64,000 nt of DNA from Bosea vaviloviae (GCF_001741865.1 NZ_CP017147.1:496001-560000); one strand, 5' to 3'; counted from the first letter of the stretch, positions 23,585-33,596 are shown. The notes: generated from the letters alone by a model not told the origin. Numbers and translations: made by a program.

Positions 23585-26379
23585 GGTCGCGCCTCCAGCC
23601 GTTCGGCATCCTGACGCGGCGGCAGCTCTGCCGCGACTTCGTCCTCGCCGTCCCGGTCGTCGTCCTCAATCACGCCAGACGGTCCGTTGAACACGATCCG
23701 CGGCGAGATCCCCGCTGAAAGACTAGCATCCCCAAGAAGAAGGAACAGTGTCATGCCGGCGCAATGTTCGCGCAGCCGGGCGATCAGCGCCTCAGGCTCG
23801 GGGCTGGTCGCGATCAGCGCCGCCACATCGAGCACTGCGATCTGCGGCGCCTTGATCAGGGCTTGTGCCAGAGGCACCGCAAGCTTGAGACGCCCGGGCA
23901 GGAAGCGCCCGCGAATGCCGCAATCGGTGTTGAGGCCGATCCGGTAGAGCTCACCGTCGAGGCCCGCCCGCGCCAATGCGGCCCGCACGATTCCCGCGAC
24001 CTTCTTGCGCGCATCGGCGATGCCATAGCCGATGCGGCCGAACATCAGATTGTCGCGCAGGCTCGCGCCCAGCATCACCTTGCCGGGATCGTAGAAGTCG
24101 ACGTCATGGACGGCATCCGCCGGCAGATGAGCCTTGAAGCTCGCCCTCGCCCGCATGATCCGCCGCCGCAGCCGGTCGTCGAGCAGATTCAGCCGGTGTT
24201 TCGGCTCGATATAGCCCAGCGCGAGCGCAAGCAGATCGCGCTCCGTCTCGGAATCGAGCGGCGCGCGCATATCCTGCTTGCTCAAGGTCGCGGAAAGGTC
24301 GGTCAGTCGCTCCATGCCAAAGCCCGCGCCGAAGGAGTAGCGCTCGAACAGGGCGTGGCCCTGCGGCAGGCCTTCGAAGATCTCGACCACCGTCGCCACG
24401 ATGCGTGAGCCGACCTCGATCAGCGGCGCGACCAGCGCCTCCGCCGCCAGGATGGCATGGGCATAAGGCTCGAACAGCAGCGTCTCATTGGCGAAGCGCG
24501 GCGTCCGCCGCGCGCCGAAGATCAGGTTCTCGGCCACCGTCGCATTGGCGTTGTAGCTCTGCGGGTCGAAGGTCTCGATCAAACCGGCGAGCTTGCTGCG
24601 GCCGAGCTCTTCCGCAACGGCGCCCCGCGCCAGGACGATCTGCTCCTTGGCGTCCTCGTTCAGCGAGGCCAGTACCTTGCCGTCGAGGCCAAGCTCATAA
24701 ACGTCCTCGGCGCAGCCCAGCACCTTCAGCACATCCTTGATATGCTCCTCCAGTGAAGCGGCGTCGCTCACCCCCGCACCCTCGTAATCGGTCCAGTCGG
24801 CGGTGAAGGAGAACGGCGTGTTGCCGGAGCGGATCGACTCCATGAAGACCCGGTGATCCTCCTGGCTGACCTTGCCGTTCGGCTTCATGCTCGGCCGGCG
24901 TCGCTTCAGCGGCAGCAGGATGTTGTCGCGCAGCGTGCCGGCGATGATCTCGGTCTCGTTGCCGGCATAGCCGATCATATGGCTCGCGCGCTCGACCGAC
25001 ATCCGGCCGAGATTGTTCGCATCGATCATGACGCGCCCGGAATAGGCCATGGCCTGACGCCCGAGGATGCGGCCAAGGACCTCGCGCGCCCCGCCATTGG
25101 GGCCGATGACCGCGACCGCACCCGGCCGCTGCAGGCGCAGCGTCAAGGGCGACAGCAAGGGCTGGCCGCGATTATCGAGCATCTGCACGGCCTCGAGCCG
25201 GACCTGCCCCGTCTCCGGCAGCGGCTTCACCCCGTCGGCCTCGTCCAGCACGACCGCCTCGTCGGTGTTGAACTGGGCGATGACCTGTTCGTATTTGATC
25301 GTGACGTCGTTGCGCTGCTGGTCCCAGTCGATCAGCTCCTTGATCGGGGGTGGCAGGTCGCGATAAGCGGCGATGACGGCTACGAGCTGGCCGATATCGA
25401 GCCTGCCCTGCAGCGCGAAGAAGCCCCCCACCGCATAGAAGAAGAACGGTGTGATCTGGGCCAAGAGGTTGTTCAGGAACTTGACCGCGAATTTGCGCTT
25501 GTAGAGCGCGTAGCGGATGTCGAAGAGCTTCCCCAGCCGGCCGGCGATGTCCGACTGCACATAATTCGTCGCGCCATGGCCCTGGATCGTCGGCCCGGCG
25601 TCGACGATCTCGCCGATGCGCCCGGCGAGCTGGCGCGACTCGATCTGGCGCTGGCGGCCGAGCCTGAGCTGCTCCTTGCGCAGGATCGGGATGATGATCG
25701 CCTGCAGCAACACGATCACGAGCGCGATCGAGCCGAGCCACATGCTCTGCACCATGATGAAGACCAGCGCCGTCAGCGCCTGGCTCAGCAGGAAGACGGG
25801 CTGGATGAAGGCCTCGCCGACGAAGCCGCCGATCGGCTCGACCTCGTCCTTGATCATGCTGGCGACCTCGGCGGGCTTGACCGCGCGGATCTCCTCGGGC
25901 CGGAAGCGCATGAGCTGGCTGAACAGGTCGTAGCGCATGCGCCTGAGCATGCGCTCGCCGAGAATGCCCTTGCGCAGGTTGATGACGTATTTGAACGCGC
26001 CGTTGATCAGCACCAGCGCCAGGAAATATCCGCTCAGCCCGAACAGCAGCCCGAGCTGGCCGACCTGGAAGCCCTCGAACAGCTTGTAGCTGGCGCCACC
26101 GAGCCAACCCGGCATGTGCAGCGTGAAGTCCAGCAGCGTCGCGGTGGTCTTGCCGTTCTTGAAAGCGCCGCCCTGGATCGCATCGTTGACGATGCGCTTG
26201 GGCACATCGAACGACGCCCAATAGAAGACTATCGAGACGAGGATGATGAGCAGGACGATGATCTGATCGCCGCGACTCTTCTGCCAGACATAACGGAAGA
26301 GGTTGGTCTCCAACGGCGATCCTGTCCGGCGGGCCGTGCCCGTCTTCTCATCTTCTGTCCCCCATATGTGGTCAGCCAC
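23581..26379 (-). CDS. ABC exporter-type membrane protein with degenerate, extended nucleotide-binding region
   Basis: 932 residues. Residues about 35-345 form an ABC exporter transmembrane domain (first helix IIVLLIILVSIVFYWASF, last helix region FFFYAVGGFFALQG). A recognisable but broken NBD begins near 393. The P-loop position reads GPNGGARE (426-433), lacking the Walker A Lys. The region is interrupted by about 290 residues that include a second ABC-like fragment (NANATVAENLIFGARR). The signature position is FLPGRLK (826-832), and Walker B QIAVLDV (846-852) lacks the catalytic Glu. No H-loop His is seen in TLFLLLGDA. ATP hydrolysis by this chain is unlikely. It is first gene of the operon with the CNB and cyclase genes and divergent from a polysaccharide lyase gene. 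Export of a polysaccharide or a sensing role are both open. Confidence 0.85.
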   Translation of the reverse strand: MADHIWGTEDEKTGTARRTGSPLETNLFRYVWQKSRGDQIIVLLIILVSIVFYWASFDVPKRIVNDAIQGGAFKNGKTTATLLDFTLHMPGWLGGASYKLFEGFQVGQLGLLFGLSGYFLALVLINGAFKYVINLRKGILGERMLRRMRYDLFSQLMRFRPEEIRAVKPAEVASMIKDEVEPIGGFVGEAFIQPVFLLSQALTALVFIMVQSMWLGSIALVIVLLQAIIIPILRKEQLRLGRQRQIESRQLAGRIGEIVDAGPTIQGHGATNYVQSDIAGRLGKLFDIRYALYKRKFAVKFLNNLLAQITPFFFYAVGGFFALQGRLDIGQLVAVIAAYRDLPPPIKELIDWDQQRNDVTIKYEQVIAQFNTDEAVVLDEADGVKPLPETGQVRLEAVQMLDNRGQPLLSPLTLRLQRPGAVAVIGPNGGAREVLGRILGRQAMAYSGRVMIDANNLGRMSVERASHMIGYAGNETEIIAGTLRDNILLPLKRRRPSMKPNGKVSQEDHRVFMESIRSGNTPFSFTADWTDYEGAGVSDAASLEEHIKDVLKVLGCAEDVYELGLDGKVLASLNEDAKEQIVLARGAVAEELGRSKLAGLIETFDPQSYNANATVAENLIFGARRTPRFANETLLFEPYAHAILAAEALVAPLIEVGSRIVATVVEIFEGLPQGHALFERYSFGAGFGMERLTDLSATLSKQDMRAPLDSETERDLLALALGYIEPKHRLNLLDDRLRRRIMRARASFKAHLPADAVHDVDFYDPGKVMLGASLRDNLMFGRIGYGIADARKKVAGIVRAALARAGLDGELYRIGLNTDCGIRGRFLPGRLKLAVPLAQALIKAPQIAVLDVAALIATSPEPEALIARLREHCAGMTLFLLLGDASLSAGISPRIVFNGPSGVIEDDDRDGEDEVAAELPPRQDAERLEARP

Positions 26380-26468
26380 GGCCCCAGTGCAATGTGGCCG
26401 TGCCTTGCGGGCAGCGCTTGCCCCGGCAATGCGGCCATGTTTCGATCACGATCTAGTGGAGGAGTTCG

Positions 26469-27458
26469 ATGAGGCTGGGTTCGATCGACCGAGCGTGCCG
26501 GCTGCTGTGCCTCGCGCTCGCGCTGGGCGGCATGGGCTGGACGGTGCGCGCAGAGAATGCCGGCGACCCTGCCCGGCTCGTCCTGAGCGACGATTTCGAA
26601 GCCGGCCGCTTCGCGCCCGAAGGCGGTCTGTACTACAAGGACAATGCCGAGCAGCGCGGCGGGCGCGCCGTCTTCCAGGACAGGAACGTCCGCAGCGGCA
26701 GCGGCGCGCTCTCGCTGTCCGTCGCGCCCTCCTGTCCGGCGGCGGCCGATGATTGCAGCGAACGGGCCGAGGTCTGGGAAACCCCGGAGGTCCTCGCCCG
26801 CTACGACCAGACGGTCTGGTACGGCTTTGCCATGTTCATGGACGATCCGCTGCCACAGGATGACGGCCGTTACGTCATGGCGCAGTGGAAGCGCGAGATC
26901 ATTCCCGGCGCGGATGGCGACTACTCGCCCTTCATGGCGCTCAGGCTCTATGAGGGGCATCTCGGCGTCACCATCGAAACCGACACGATCAAGACCTTTC
27001 CGATCGGCAGCCCGGCCCGGCCGAATGGCTGCCTGCCCGGCGAGGCATGGGCGGTGAACCGCCCGGCGGCACGCCAGACGCGAGCTCTCGTCGCGATCGA
27101 GAGCGGCACGACGCCCAAGAATTATCCGACCTATTTCGATTCCTGCGCACCGGGAATCGTGGTGACGCGCCATGCCGACCTGCCTTCCGCCCAGAAGGGC
27201 TGGGTCGATTTCGTGTTCCGCTCGAGCCCGGGGCCGGCGGGCGACGGGCATGTCGAAATCATCGCCGATGGCGTGCATGTCGCCACCGTCAAGGGCCATA
27301 TCGGCCATAGCGGACCCGGCCTCGACAAGAACCAGTACTTCAAGTTCGGGCCCTACCGCGCCCCCAACCCGCAGAGCTGGAGCCTGACCTTCGACGACTT
27401 TCGGCGCGGGCCACGTTGCGCGGACGTCATCCGTTCCGGGCAATGTCCCGCCGAATGA
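26469..27458 (+). CDS. Secreted polysaccharide lyase, heparin lyase I family-like
   Basis: 329 residues with a signal peptide (LLCLALALGGMGWTVRAENA). The mature part follows the jelly-roll lyase pattern of PF14099: LVLSDDFEAGRFAPEGGLYY, GSGALSLSVAPS, ERAEVWETPEVLARYDQTVW, YGFAMFMDDPL, MAQWKREI and KGWVDFVFRSS, ending FKFGPYRAPNPQSWSLTFDD. Such enzymes cleave uronic-acid polysaccharides; the substrate here is unknown. It is divergent from the ABC-CNB-cyclase operon with only 89 bp between starts, which suggests co-regulation. The gene's presence among glycosyltransferases suits a polymer-trimming role (inference). Confidence 0.8.
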   Translation: MRLGSIDRACRLLCLALALGGMGWTVRAENAGDPARLVLSDDFEAGRFAPEGGLYYKDNAEQRGGRAVFQDRNVRSGSGALSLSVAPSCPAAADDCSERAEVWETPEVLARYDQTVWYGFAMFMDDPLPQDDGRYVMAQWKREIIPGADGDYSPFMALRLYEGHLGVTIETDTIKTFPIGSPARPNGCLPGEAWAVNRPAARQTRALVAIESGTTPKNYPTYFDSCAPGIVVTRHADLPSAQKGWVDFVFRSSPGPAGDGHVEIIADGVHVATVKGHIGHSGPGLDKNQYFKFGPYRAPNPQSWSLTFDDFRRGPRCADVIRSGQCPAE

Positions 27459-27556
27459 AACTGTGTCGAAAGCCATTGGCAACACGGTTCTTTCAACGTC
27501 TAGTGATCGCACTTGGACGTAAGGCAACATCGGAAGCCAATCGGCGTTAGTGACGT

Positions 27557-29428
27557 ATGGATATCCTGCGGGTCAGCGATCTACGCATCGGCTTCACGAT
27601 TCACGGGCTTGCTCGCGATGTCGTGAAGGGCGTCAGCCTGCGCGTGCCGCCCGGCAAGACGGTCGCGCTCGTCGGCGAGTCCGGCTCCGGCAAATCGGTG
27701 ATCTCGCAGGCGATCATGGGACTGTTGCCGCGCGCTGGTGCGATCACGGGCGGCGAGATCTTGTTTCGCGATCCGCTGACGCCCGGCGCCTCGATCGACA
27801 TCGCCGGACTGCCCTCGGAAGGGCGCGAGATCCGGGCGCTGCGCGGCGGGCGCATCGGCATGATCTTCCAGGAGCCGATGTCCTCGCTCTCGCCGGTGCA
27901 CACCATCGGCAACCAGATCGAGGAAGCACTGCAGCTGCACCGGCCGACGCCCAAGGCACAGGCGCGCGAGCTGATCGAGGTCATGCTGAAGCGCGTCGGC
28001 TTCAAGGACCCGCATCGCGCCTTCGGTTTCTACCCGTTCGAGCTTTCGGGCGGTCTGCGCCAGCGCGCGATGCTCGCCATGGCGCTGATCTGCCAGCCGG
28101 CCCTGCTGATCGCCGACGAACCGACGACAGCGCTCGACGTCACCATCCAGGCCCAGGTGCTCGACCTGATGCGCGATCTCCAGGCCGAGATGGGCATGGC
28201 GATCCTGCTGATCACCCATGATCTCGGCGTCGTCGCCAACATGGCCGACGAGGTCGTGGTGATCTACCATGGCGAGATCATGGAGAGCGGCCCGGTCGAG
28301 GACATCTTCCGCCGGCCACGCCACCCCTATCTCAAGGCCCTGCTCAAGGCCTCGCCGCATTTCGACATGCGCGAGGGCGAGCGCCTCGTCGCCTTGCGCG
28401 AGGCAAGGACCCGCCCCGTCGTCGCGTCGAAACCAGCGCCGCCGCAGAATGCGGCCCCGCTGCTCAGCGTGAGCAATCTGCGCAAGACCTACACGACCGG
28501 CTCGCGGAAGTTCTTCGGCAAAGGCACGCTCTCGACCGTCGTCGCGGTCGACGATGTTAGCTTCGAGATCAGGCGCGGCGAATGTCTTGGCCTCGTCGGC
28601 GAGAGCGGTTGCGGCAAGACCACCGTCAGCAAGATCATCATGCGGGCGGTGACGCCCGACGAGGGCAGTATCGCCTTCGATGACGGCCAGGCCTGCACCG
28701 ATGTGCTGGGGCTGCGGGGCGAGGCGCTGCGCGCCTTCAGGCCGAGGGTCCAGATGATCTTCCAGGATCCGGTCTCGTCGCTGTCGCCGCGCATGACCGT
28801 GATGAACATCCTGCGCGAACCGCTGGTCGTCCACGAACGTGGCGAAGGGGTCGAGCAGACCGCCCGCGTCAAGGCGCTGATGGAGGATGTCGGACTCGAT
28901 CCACGCTTCCTCAACCGCTATCCGCATTCCTTTTCCGGCGGCCAGCGCCAGCGGATCGGCATTGCGCGAGCGCTCGCGCTCGATCCCGATCTGATCATCT
29001 GCGACGAGCCCGTCTCGGCGCTCGATGTCTCGGTCCAGGCTCAGATCCTCAACCTGCTCAAGGATCTGCAGGCCGAGCGCGGCCTGACCTTCCTGTTCAT
29101 CTCGCACAACCTCGCGGTGGTGAACTACATGGCCGATCGCATCGCCGTGATGGCCAACGGCCGCATCGTCGAGATCGCGCCACGCCACACGCTGTTCACC
29201 AATCCGGTGCATCCCTACACCAAGGCGCTGCTCAAATCGGTGCCTTTCGCCGATCTCGATCGCAAGCTCAACTTCAAGCTGGTCGCGCCCGGCGGCGCCT
29301 CCGATTCCACGCATTGGGCACCGGCCTTCAGGCAGGAAGAGAACGGCCCGGCGCTGGCGCATCTGCCGCTCGGCGACGGGCATTTCGTTCTCGCGCAGGC
29401 CGGCGCATCCGTCAGGGAGGTGGCCTGA
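27557..29428 (+). CDS. Peptide-type ABC importer, fused two-NBD ATPase (DppD-DppF / YejF-like)
   Basis: 623 residues with two complete nucleotide-binding domains. The first has Walker A GESGSGKS, signature LSGGLRQRA and Walker [13 protein letters not shown]; the second has [18 protein letters not shown] and [12 protein letters not shown]. Each ends with the oligopeptide-transporter C-terminal extension ([12 protein letters not shown] and [12 protein letters not shown]). It powers uptake through the two permeases at 31389 and 32387. Its TGA overlaps the ATG of the binding-protein gene (TGATG at 29426-29430). The order ATPase, binding protein, permease, permease forms one operon. Confidence 0.95.
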   Translation: MDILRVSDLRIGFTIHGLARDVVKGVSLRVPPGKTVALVGESGSGKSVISQAIMGLLPRAGAITGGEILFRDPLTPGASIDIAGLPSEGREIRALRGGRIGMIFQEPMSSLSPVHTIGNQIEEALQLHRPTPKAQARELIEVMLKRVGFKDPHRAFGFYPFELSGGLRQRAMLAMALICQPALLIADEPTTALDVTIQAQVLDLMRDLQAEMGMAILLITHDLGVVANMADEVVVIYHGEIMESGPVEDIFRRPRHPYLKALLKASPHFDMREGERLVALREARTRPVVASKPAPPQNAAPLLSVSNLRKTYTTGSRKFFGKGTLSTVVAVDDVSFEIRRGECLGLVGESGCGKTTVSKIIMRAVTPDEGSIAFDDGQACTDVLGLRGEALRAFRPRVQMIFQDPVSSLSPRMTVMNILREPLVVHERGEGVEQTARVKALMEDVGLDPRFLNRYPHSFSGGQRQRIGIARALALDPDLIICDEPVSALDVSVQAQILNLLKDLQAERGLTFLFISHNLAVVNYMADRIAVMANGRIVEIAPRHTLFTNPVHPYTKALLKSVPFADLDRKLNFKLVAPGGASDSTHWAPAFRQEENGPALAHLPLGDGHFVLAQAGASVREVA

Positions 29429-31386
29429 TGAACGGCTTTCCGCGCAAGCCTTCGCGCCGAGCGGCCCTCGCGCTCGGCTCCGCCGCCATCGCCGCGGCGG
29501 GCCTGCCGCGCCTGGCGCTCGGCCAGCAGCAAACGCCACTGAGGCTGGTCGACAGCCCCTTCTTCGCCAAGCAGGTCGCGGACGGCACGCTGCCACCCGT
29601 CGTCCAGCGCGCGCCAACCTCTCCCCGCATCATCACGGTGTCCGGAGACGGGCGCGAAGCCGGCCGCCATGGCGGTACGATGCGCATGCTGATGGGCGAC
29701 CAGCGCGACATCCGCATGATGACGATCTACGGCTATGCCCGCCTCATCGTCTATGACGACAATCTCGAGCTCGCCAGCGATATCCTCGAAGGTTTCGATG
29801 TCGAGGATGGGCGCATCTTCACGCTGAAACTGCGCCCCGGCCATTGCTGGTCCGACGGCTCGCCCTTCACCACCGAGGATTTCCGCTACTGGTGGGAGGA
29901 TGTCGCCAACAACAAGCGGCTTTCGCCCGGCGGGCCGCCCCAGGCGCTGATTGCGGCCGGCAAGCCGCCGACCGTCGAGGTGCTGTCGCCGACCGAGATC
30001 CGCTATAGCTGGGACGCGCCGAACCCGGTCTTCCTGCCTTCGCTCGCCGGGGCGCAGCCGGCCTATATCTACATGCCCTCGGGCTATCTGAAGCAGTTCC
30101 ACGAGCGTTATGCCGACAAGGCCACGCTCTCCTCGCGCGTCAAGACCGCACGCGTGAAGGACTGGGGTTCGCTGCATGAGCGCATGTCGCGGATGTACCG
30201 GCCGGAGAACCCCGAGCTGCCGACGCTCGATCCCTGGCGCAACACCACGCCGCTGCCGGCCGAGCAGTTCACCTTCCTGCGCAACGCCTATTTCCACCGC
30301 ATCGACCAGAACGGTTTGCAGCTGCCCTATGTCGACCAGGTCACGCTGACGATCGGCACCAACTCGCTGATCCCGGCCAAGACCGCCGCCGGCGAGAGCG
30401 ATCTACAGGCCCGCTATATCCGCTTCGACAATTACACCTTCCTCAAGGACGCCTCGAAGCGGATGAACATCGACGTCAAGCTGTGGAAGCGGGCGGAAGG
30501 CGCCTGGTTCGCATTGATGCCGAACCTCAACGCCATCGACCCGGTCTGGCGCGACCTCAACCGCGATGTCCGCTATCGTCGCGCGCTCTCGGTGGCGATC
30601 AACCGCAAGGACGTCAACAAGGTCATCTTCTTCGGCCTTGCCAAGGAGAGCGGCAACACCGCCCTGCCCGAAAGCCCGCTCTACGACGCCAGGCAGGCGG
30701 GGTTGTGGATGGAGCAGGACAAAACGCTGGCCAACCGCCTGCTCGATGAGATCGGGCTGGTGAAGCGCGATCTCGAAGGCATCCGCCTGCTGCCGGACGG
30801 GCGCCGCCTCGAATTCACCATCGAGACCTCCGGCGAAAGCACCGAGGAGACCGACATCCTCGACCTGATCAAGCAGGATCTGGTCGCAGTCGGGGTCAAG
30901 ATCTATCCCCGCTCGACGCAGCGCGACGTCTTCCGCCGCCGCATCCTGGCCGGCCAGACCATCATGTCCGCCTGGGTCGGCATGGATAATGCCCTGGTCG
31001 CTCCCGAGATGGAGCCCGATGCGCTGGCGCCCACATCCGCCTCGCAGTTCAACTGGCCGCGCTGGGGCCAGTTCCTGGAGAGCAGCGGCCGCGAGGGCGA
31101 GGAACCCGACATGCCAGAGGTCAAGGAACTCGTCAGGCTCTATCACGCCTGGCGCCGCAGCGCGACGCATGAGCAGCGCCGGCAGATCTGGCGCGACATG
31201 CTCAGGATCAACGCCGAGCAGCTCTTCACCATCGGCATCGTCAATGGCACGCTGCAGCCGGTCGTGGTCTCGCGCACCTTGCGCAACGTGCCCGATAAGG
31301 GGCTCTACAGCTTCGAGCCCGGCGCCTTCTTCGGCCGCTACATGCCCGACACCTTCTGGTTCGACCCGAGCAAGGCGCAGGTCTGA
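29428..31386 (+). CDS. Peptide-type ABC importer, family 5 solute-binding protein
   Basis: 652 residues, with a Tat-like signal (KPSRRAALALGSAAIAAAGL...). Family 5 hallmarks are LELASDILEGFDVEDGRIFT, FTLKLRPGHCWSDGSPFTTE and DFRYWWEDV. The protein is longer than DppA-type proteins (about 530 residues), as in the YejA-like and related rhizobial group. The ligand may be a peptide, an opine or another compound and cannot be told from sequence alone. The start overlaps the ATPase stop; a Gly-Gly-rich Shine-Dalgarno (CAGGGAGG) precedes it. Confidence 0.92.
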   Translation: MNGFPRKPSRRAALALGSAAIAAAGLPRLALGQQQTPLRLVDSPFFAKQVADGTLPPVVQRAPTSPRIITVSGDGREAGRHGGTMRMLMGDQRDIRMMTIYGYARLIVYDDNLELASDILEGFDVEDGRIFTLKLRPGHCWSDGSPFTTEDFRYWWEDVANNKRLSPGGPPQALIAAGKPPTVEVLSPTEIRYSWDAPNPVFLPSLAGAQPAYIYMPSGYLKQFHERYADKATLSSRVKTARVKDWGSLHERMSRMYRPENPELPTLDPWRNTTPLPAEQFTFLRNAYFHRIDQNGLQLPYVDQVTLTIGTNSLIPAKTAAGESDLQARYIRFDNYTFLKDASKRMNIDVKLWKRAEGAWFALMPNLNAIDPVWRDLNRDVRYRRALSVAINRKDVNKVIFFGLAKESGNTALPESPLYDARQAGLWMEQDKTLANRLLDEIGLVKRDLEGIRLLPDGRRLEFTIETSGESTEETDILDLIKQDLVAVGVKIYPRSTQRDVFRRRILAGQTIMSAWVGMDNALVAPEMEPDALAPTSASQFNWPRWGQFLESSGREGEEPDMPEVKELVRLYHAWRRSATHEQRRQIWRDMLRINAEQLFTIGIVNGTLQPVVVSRTLRNVPDKGLYSFEPGAFFGRYMPDTFWFDPSKAQV

Positions 31387-31388
31387 GC

Positions 31389-32390
31389 ATGCTGCTGCAA
31401 TACATCCTCAAGCGCATCCTGGTGATGATCCCGACGCTGCTCGTCACCAGCGCGCTGATCTTCACCGTCATCAACCTGCCCGAAGGCGATTATTTCGAGA
31501 CGCTCGCCGCCGAGATGCAGGCGCAGGGGGAAAAGGCTGACCTCAGCCGCATCGAGTTCCTGAAGAAGGAGTACGGCTTCGACAAGCCGCCGGTCGAACG
31601 CTATTTCTGGTGGGTCACCGGCCTTCTCCAGGGCGATATGGGCTACTCCTTCGAGTATCAGCGCCCGGTCCGCGAAATCGTCGGCGACCGCCTGATGCTG
31701 ACGATGGTGGTCTCCTTCGTCACCATCATCGTCACCTGGCTGATCGCCTTCCCGATCGGGATCTATTCGGCGACGCATCAATATAGCTGGGGCGATTACG
31801 GGCTGACCTTCCTGGGGCTGATCGGCCTGGCGATCCCGCATTTCCTGCTGGCGCTGGTGTTCATGTACGCGGCGAATGTCTGGTTCGGGACCTCGATCGG
31901 CGGGCTCGTCGACCCGCAATATCTCAATCAGCCGATGAGCTGGGCCAAGCTCTGGTCGATCCTCGAACATCTCTGGATTCCGGTGATCATCATCGGGGCC
32001 GGCGGCACCGCCGGCATGATCCGCGCCGTCAGGGCCAATCTGCTCGACGAGTTGCAGAAGCAGTATTTCGTCACAGCCCGCGCCAAGGGACTGCCGCCGG
32101 GTAAGGCGCTGCGCAAATACCCGCTGCGCATGTCGCTCAACTTCTTCGTCTCCGATATCGGCGACATCCTGCCCTCGATCGTCTCGGGCGCCGAGATCGT
32201 CGCGATCGTGCTCTCGCTCCAGACCACAGGCCCGCTCCTGATCCGGGCCTTGCAGAGCCAGGACATGTATCTCGCCGGCTCCTTCCTGATGTTCCTGTCC
32301 TTCCTGACCGTGATCGGCGTGCTGATCTCCGACATCTCGCTCGCGATCCTCGATCCACGGATCAGGCTGCAAGGCACGGCGACCAAGTGA
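31389..32390 (+). CDS. Peptide-type ABC importer, permease 1 (DppB-like)
   Basis: 333 residues. The N-terminal helix YILKRILVMIPTLLVTSALI and the periplasmic segment ending DKPPVERYFWWVTGLLQGDM are typical of DppB/OppB. The EAA loop appears as RAKGLPPGKALRKYPLRMSL. About six membrane segments are present. ATG follows the binding-protein stop by 2 bp, and its own TGA overlaps the GTG of permease 2. Confidence 0.93.
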   Translation: MLLQYILKRILVMIPTLLVTSALIFTVINLPEGDYFETLAAEMQAQGEKADLSRIEFLKKEYGFDKPPVERYFWWVTGLLQGDMGYSFEYQRPVREIVGDRLMLTMVVSFVTIIVTWLIAFPIGIYSATHQYSWGDYGLTFLGLIGLAIPHFLLALVFMYAANVWFGTSIGGLVDPQYLNQPMSWAKLWSILEHLWIPVIIIGAGGTAGMIRAVRANLLDELQKQYFVTARAKGLPPGKALRKYPLRMSLNFFVSDIGDILPSIVSGAEIVAIVLSLQTTGPLLIRALQSQDMYLAGSFLMFLSFLTVIGVLISDISLAILDPRIRLQGTATK

Positions 32391-33559
32391 GCGCTCTTCC
32401 CGCAGACGGCGCGCCCCTGCCGCATACCGCCTCGACCGCCCCCTTCGAGCCCCATGCGGTCGAGAAGATGACGCCCGAGCAGGAGCGGGTCTATCTCGCT
32501 TCGCAATGGCAATTGATGTGGTGGAAGTTTCGCAAGCACAAGCTCGCGGTGATCTCCGGCGTCGTCATCCTGACGATCTACGCCATGGTCGCGATCTGCG
32601 AATTCCTTGCACCCTACGACTACACCACGCGCAACACCGACTTCATCCGCGCGCCGCGCCAGGAGGTGCACCTGTTTCATCAGGGCAGCCTCATCGGCCC
32701 CTTCGTCTACCCCTACACGCAGCGCCTCAACATGGAGAACCTGAAGCGCGAATATGATGTCGACACCACCCGCCCCGAGAAGCTGCGCTTCTTTTGCCGG
32801 GGCGACGCCTATGATTTCTGGGGGCTGATCCCGGGCAATCTGCATCTGGTCTGCCCTCCGCAAGGCGGCACGCTCTTCCTGCTCGGTTCGGACCGGCTCG
32901 GCCGCGATATGCTCTCGCGCATTCTCTATGGCGGACGCATCTCGCTCTCGATCGGCCTGCTCGGCGTCTTCGTCTCCTTCGTGCTCGGCGTCATCATCGG
33001 CGGCATCGCCGGCTATTACGGCGGCAAGGTCGATCTCATCGTCCAGCGCATCATCGAGATCGTGCAGTCGCTGCCGCATATCCCGCTCTGGCTGGCGCTG
33101 GCCTCGATCATGCCGCCCTCCTGGAGCCCGCTGCTGGTCTATTTCGGCATCACCGTCATCCTCGGCCTGATGGATTGGACGGGTCTGGCCCGCGCCGTGC
33201 GCTCGAAACTGCTTTCGCTGCGCGAGGAGGATTATGTCGTCGCGGCCCAGTTGATGGGCGCCAAGCCCGCCCGCATCATCGGCCTGCATCTCGTGCCCGG
33301 CTTCATGAGCCATCTCATCGCCTCCGCGACGATCACCATTCCCAGGACGATCCTGGGCGAGACGGCGCTGAGCTTCCTGGGTCTGGGCCTGCGCCCACCC
33401 ATCACCAGCTGGGGCGTGATGCTGAACGAGGCACAGAACATCAATGTGGTGGCGCTGTATCCCTGGTTGCTCTATCCGGTCGTCCCGGTGATCCTGATCA
33501 TCCTGGCCTTCAACTTCCTCGGCGATGGCCTGCGCGACGCGGCCGATCCCTATCGCTGA
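32387..33559 (+). CDS. Peptide-type ABC importer, permease 2 (DppC-like)
   Basis: 390 residues, starting with GTG at 32387 that overlaps the previous stop (GTGA). The first helix (KLAVISGVVILTIYAMVAIC) and the core GSDRLGRDMLSRILYGGRIS are diagnostic of DppC/OppC, with the EAA loop at AAQLMGAKPARIIGLHLVPG. An insert of about 75 residues between helix 1 and the core (DYTTRNTDFIRAPRQ...HLVCPPQGG) makes it longer than DppC (about 300). That extra periplasmic domain probably contacts the large binding protein. Confidence 0.93.
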   Translation: MSALPADGAPLPHTASTAPFEPHAVEKMTPEQERVYLASQWQLMWWKFRKHKLAVISGVVILTIYAMVAICEFLAPYDYTTRNTDFIRAPRQEVHLFHQGSLIGPFVYPYTQRLNMENLKREYDVDTTRPEKLRFFCRGDAYDFWGLIPGNLHLVCPPQGGTLFLLGSDRLGRDMLSRILYGGRISLSIGLLGVFVSFVLGVIIGGIAGYYGGKVDLIVQRIIEIVQSLPHIPLWLALASIMPPSWSPLLVYFGITVILGLMDWTGLARAVRSKLLSLREEDYVVAAQLMGAKPARIIGLHLVPGFMSHLIASATITIPRTILGETALSFLGLGLRPPITSWGVMLNEAQNINVVALYPWLLYPVVPVILIILAFNFLGDGLRDAADPYR

Positions 33560-33596
33560 GCGCAAGCCCGCAGAGCAGCACGCGGAGCACCACGCG

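Noticed and set aside
27581..29617. 678-codon minus-strand open frame opposite the two-NBD ATPase
   Set aside because: Antisense shadow of a clear ABC ATPase; no recognisable domain.
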